A DNA stretch of 64,000 nucleotides, from assembly GCA_010093685.1 (NCBI GenBank), contig MU006221.1, positions 1,643,491 to 1,707,490 of the forward strand, read 5' to 3'. Origin of the DNA: Ophiobolus disseminans. Its lineage: Eukaryota; Ascomycota; Dothideomycetes; Pleosporales; Phaeosphaeriaceae. The notes beneath the pieces were generated by a model. That model saw only the letters and a list, made by a program, of their open reading frames with translations. It had not been told where the DNA came from and searched no databases. The stretch's first letter is position 1; each line of letters starts with the position of its first letter. Of this stretch, positions 63,830 through 64,000 are shown piece by piece. The position numbers and the translations under genes were made by a program.

Positions 63830-64000
63830 CTCTAACCTTAGAACAAACCTTCTACGCCTTTATGCAGCAGATAGTGCAAGGCAATGCTATTAACTAGCAA
63901 ACCCTGCAAGAACTCTAGAATATCCTGCAAGGCATTAACACACTGCAGCCTAAGAAGAGGAAGGAGAAGCTGCTACAGCTCTTAGAGTTTGATAGTACCC
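63830..64000 (+). pseudogene. Start of a gypsy gag-like frame, runs off the window
   Basis: The plus-strand frame reads LEQTFYAFMQQIVQGNAIN, stop (TAG), QTLQEL, stop (TAG), NILQGINTLQPKKRKEK and LLQLLEFDS. This resembles the N-terminus of Ty3/gypsy Gag, where a Gln-rich helix precedes a basic linker and the capsid. The stops are TAG. The element continues beyond the window. Confidence 0.5.

Noticed and set aside
1..64000. CRISPR arrays, bacterial operons, riboswitches or rRNA genes
   Set aside because: None seen; the spliced genes and retrotransposons show nuclear fungal DNA.

Overview
The window looks like nuclear DNA of a filamentous ascomycete (Pezizomycotina, probably a dothideomycete). 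Evidence: short introns of 48-101 bases with GTRNGY donors and CTAAC/CTGAC branch points, a Zn2Cys6 regulator, a P450, a fungal monocarboxylate-type transporter, a T7-like mitochondrial RNA polymerase, But2-domain and LPMO-like secreted proteins, and transposons decayed by C-to-T changes typical of RIP. No accession can be assigned from sequence alone.

Layout. 0-30 kb is mostly host genes: a cytochrome b5/b5-reductase fusion, a hydroxyacyl-CoA dehydrogenase/YWTD-propeller fusion, a coiled-coil protein, a decayed F-box gene, two small membrane proteins, a poly-Q protein, an LPMO-like secreted protein, a But2-domain protein, a PflX-like radical SAM enzyme, a TPR protein and a large disordered protein. 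27.7-39.2 kb is accessory DNA. It holds solo LTRs of two families (A about 162 bp, B 196 bp), an 85-bp mini-LTR nested in a family A copy, a complete 6-kb Tad-like LINE inserted inside a family B solo LTR, and decayed orphan genes. 40-53.3 kb is again ordinary: a P450, a glycosyltransferase-like type II membrane protein, mitochondrial RNA polymerase and a polytopic membrane protein. 53.8-55.6 kb holds another family B solo LTR, a pogo/Fot1-type transposase fragment and a host gene cut by it. 56.2-61.6 kb has a Zn2Cys6 regulator divergent from an MBL-fold hydrolase, then an MFS transporter. 61.7-64.0 kb is a decayed Ty3/gypsy region carrying a complete small TRIM.

Main finding. Two complete miniature LTR elements (TRIMs) are present, both with matching 5-bp target duplications. 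One is 443 bp with identical 77-bp LTRs and what looks like a half-tRNA initiator-Met primer site (5966-6408). The other is 518 bp with 192-bp LTRs (62618-63135). With three solo LTRs that have perfect 5-bp duplications, one that lacks a duplication and an 85-bp LTR-like insertion, they make an unusually clear record of small-LTR activity, nesting and LTR-LTR recombination. The longer elements (LINE, gypsy) have been broken almost only by CAG/CAA/TGG-to-stop changes, as expected of RIP at CpA. The short ones show far fewer changes, consistent with their being below the RIP length threshold.

Gene boundaries and introns were read by eye. Family calls rest on recognised motifs, not on a database search.
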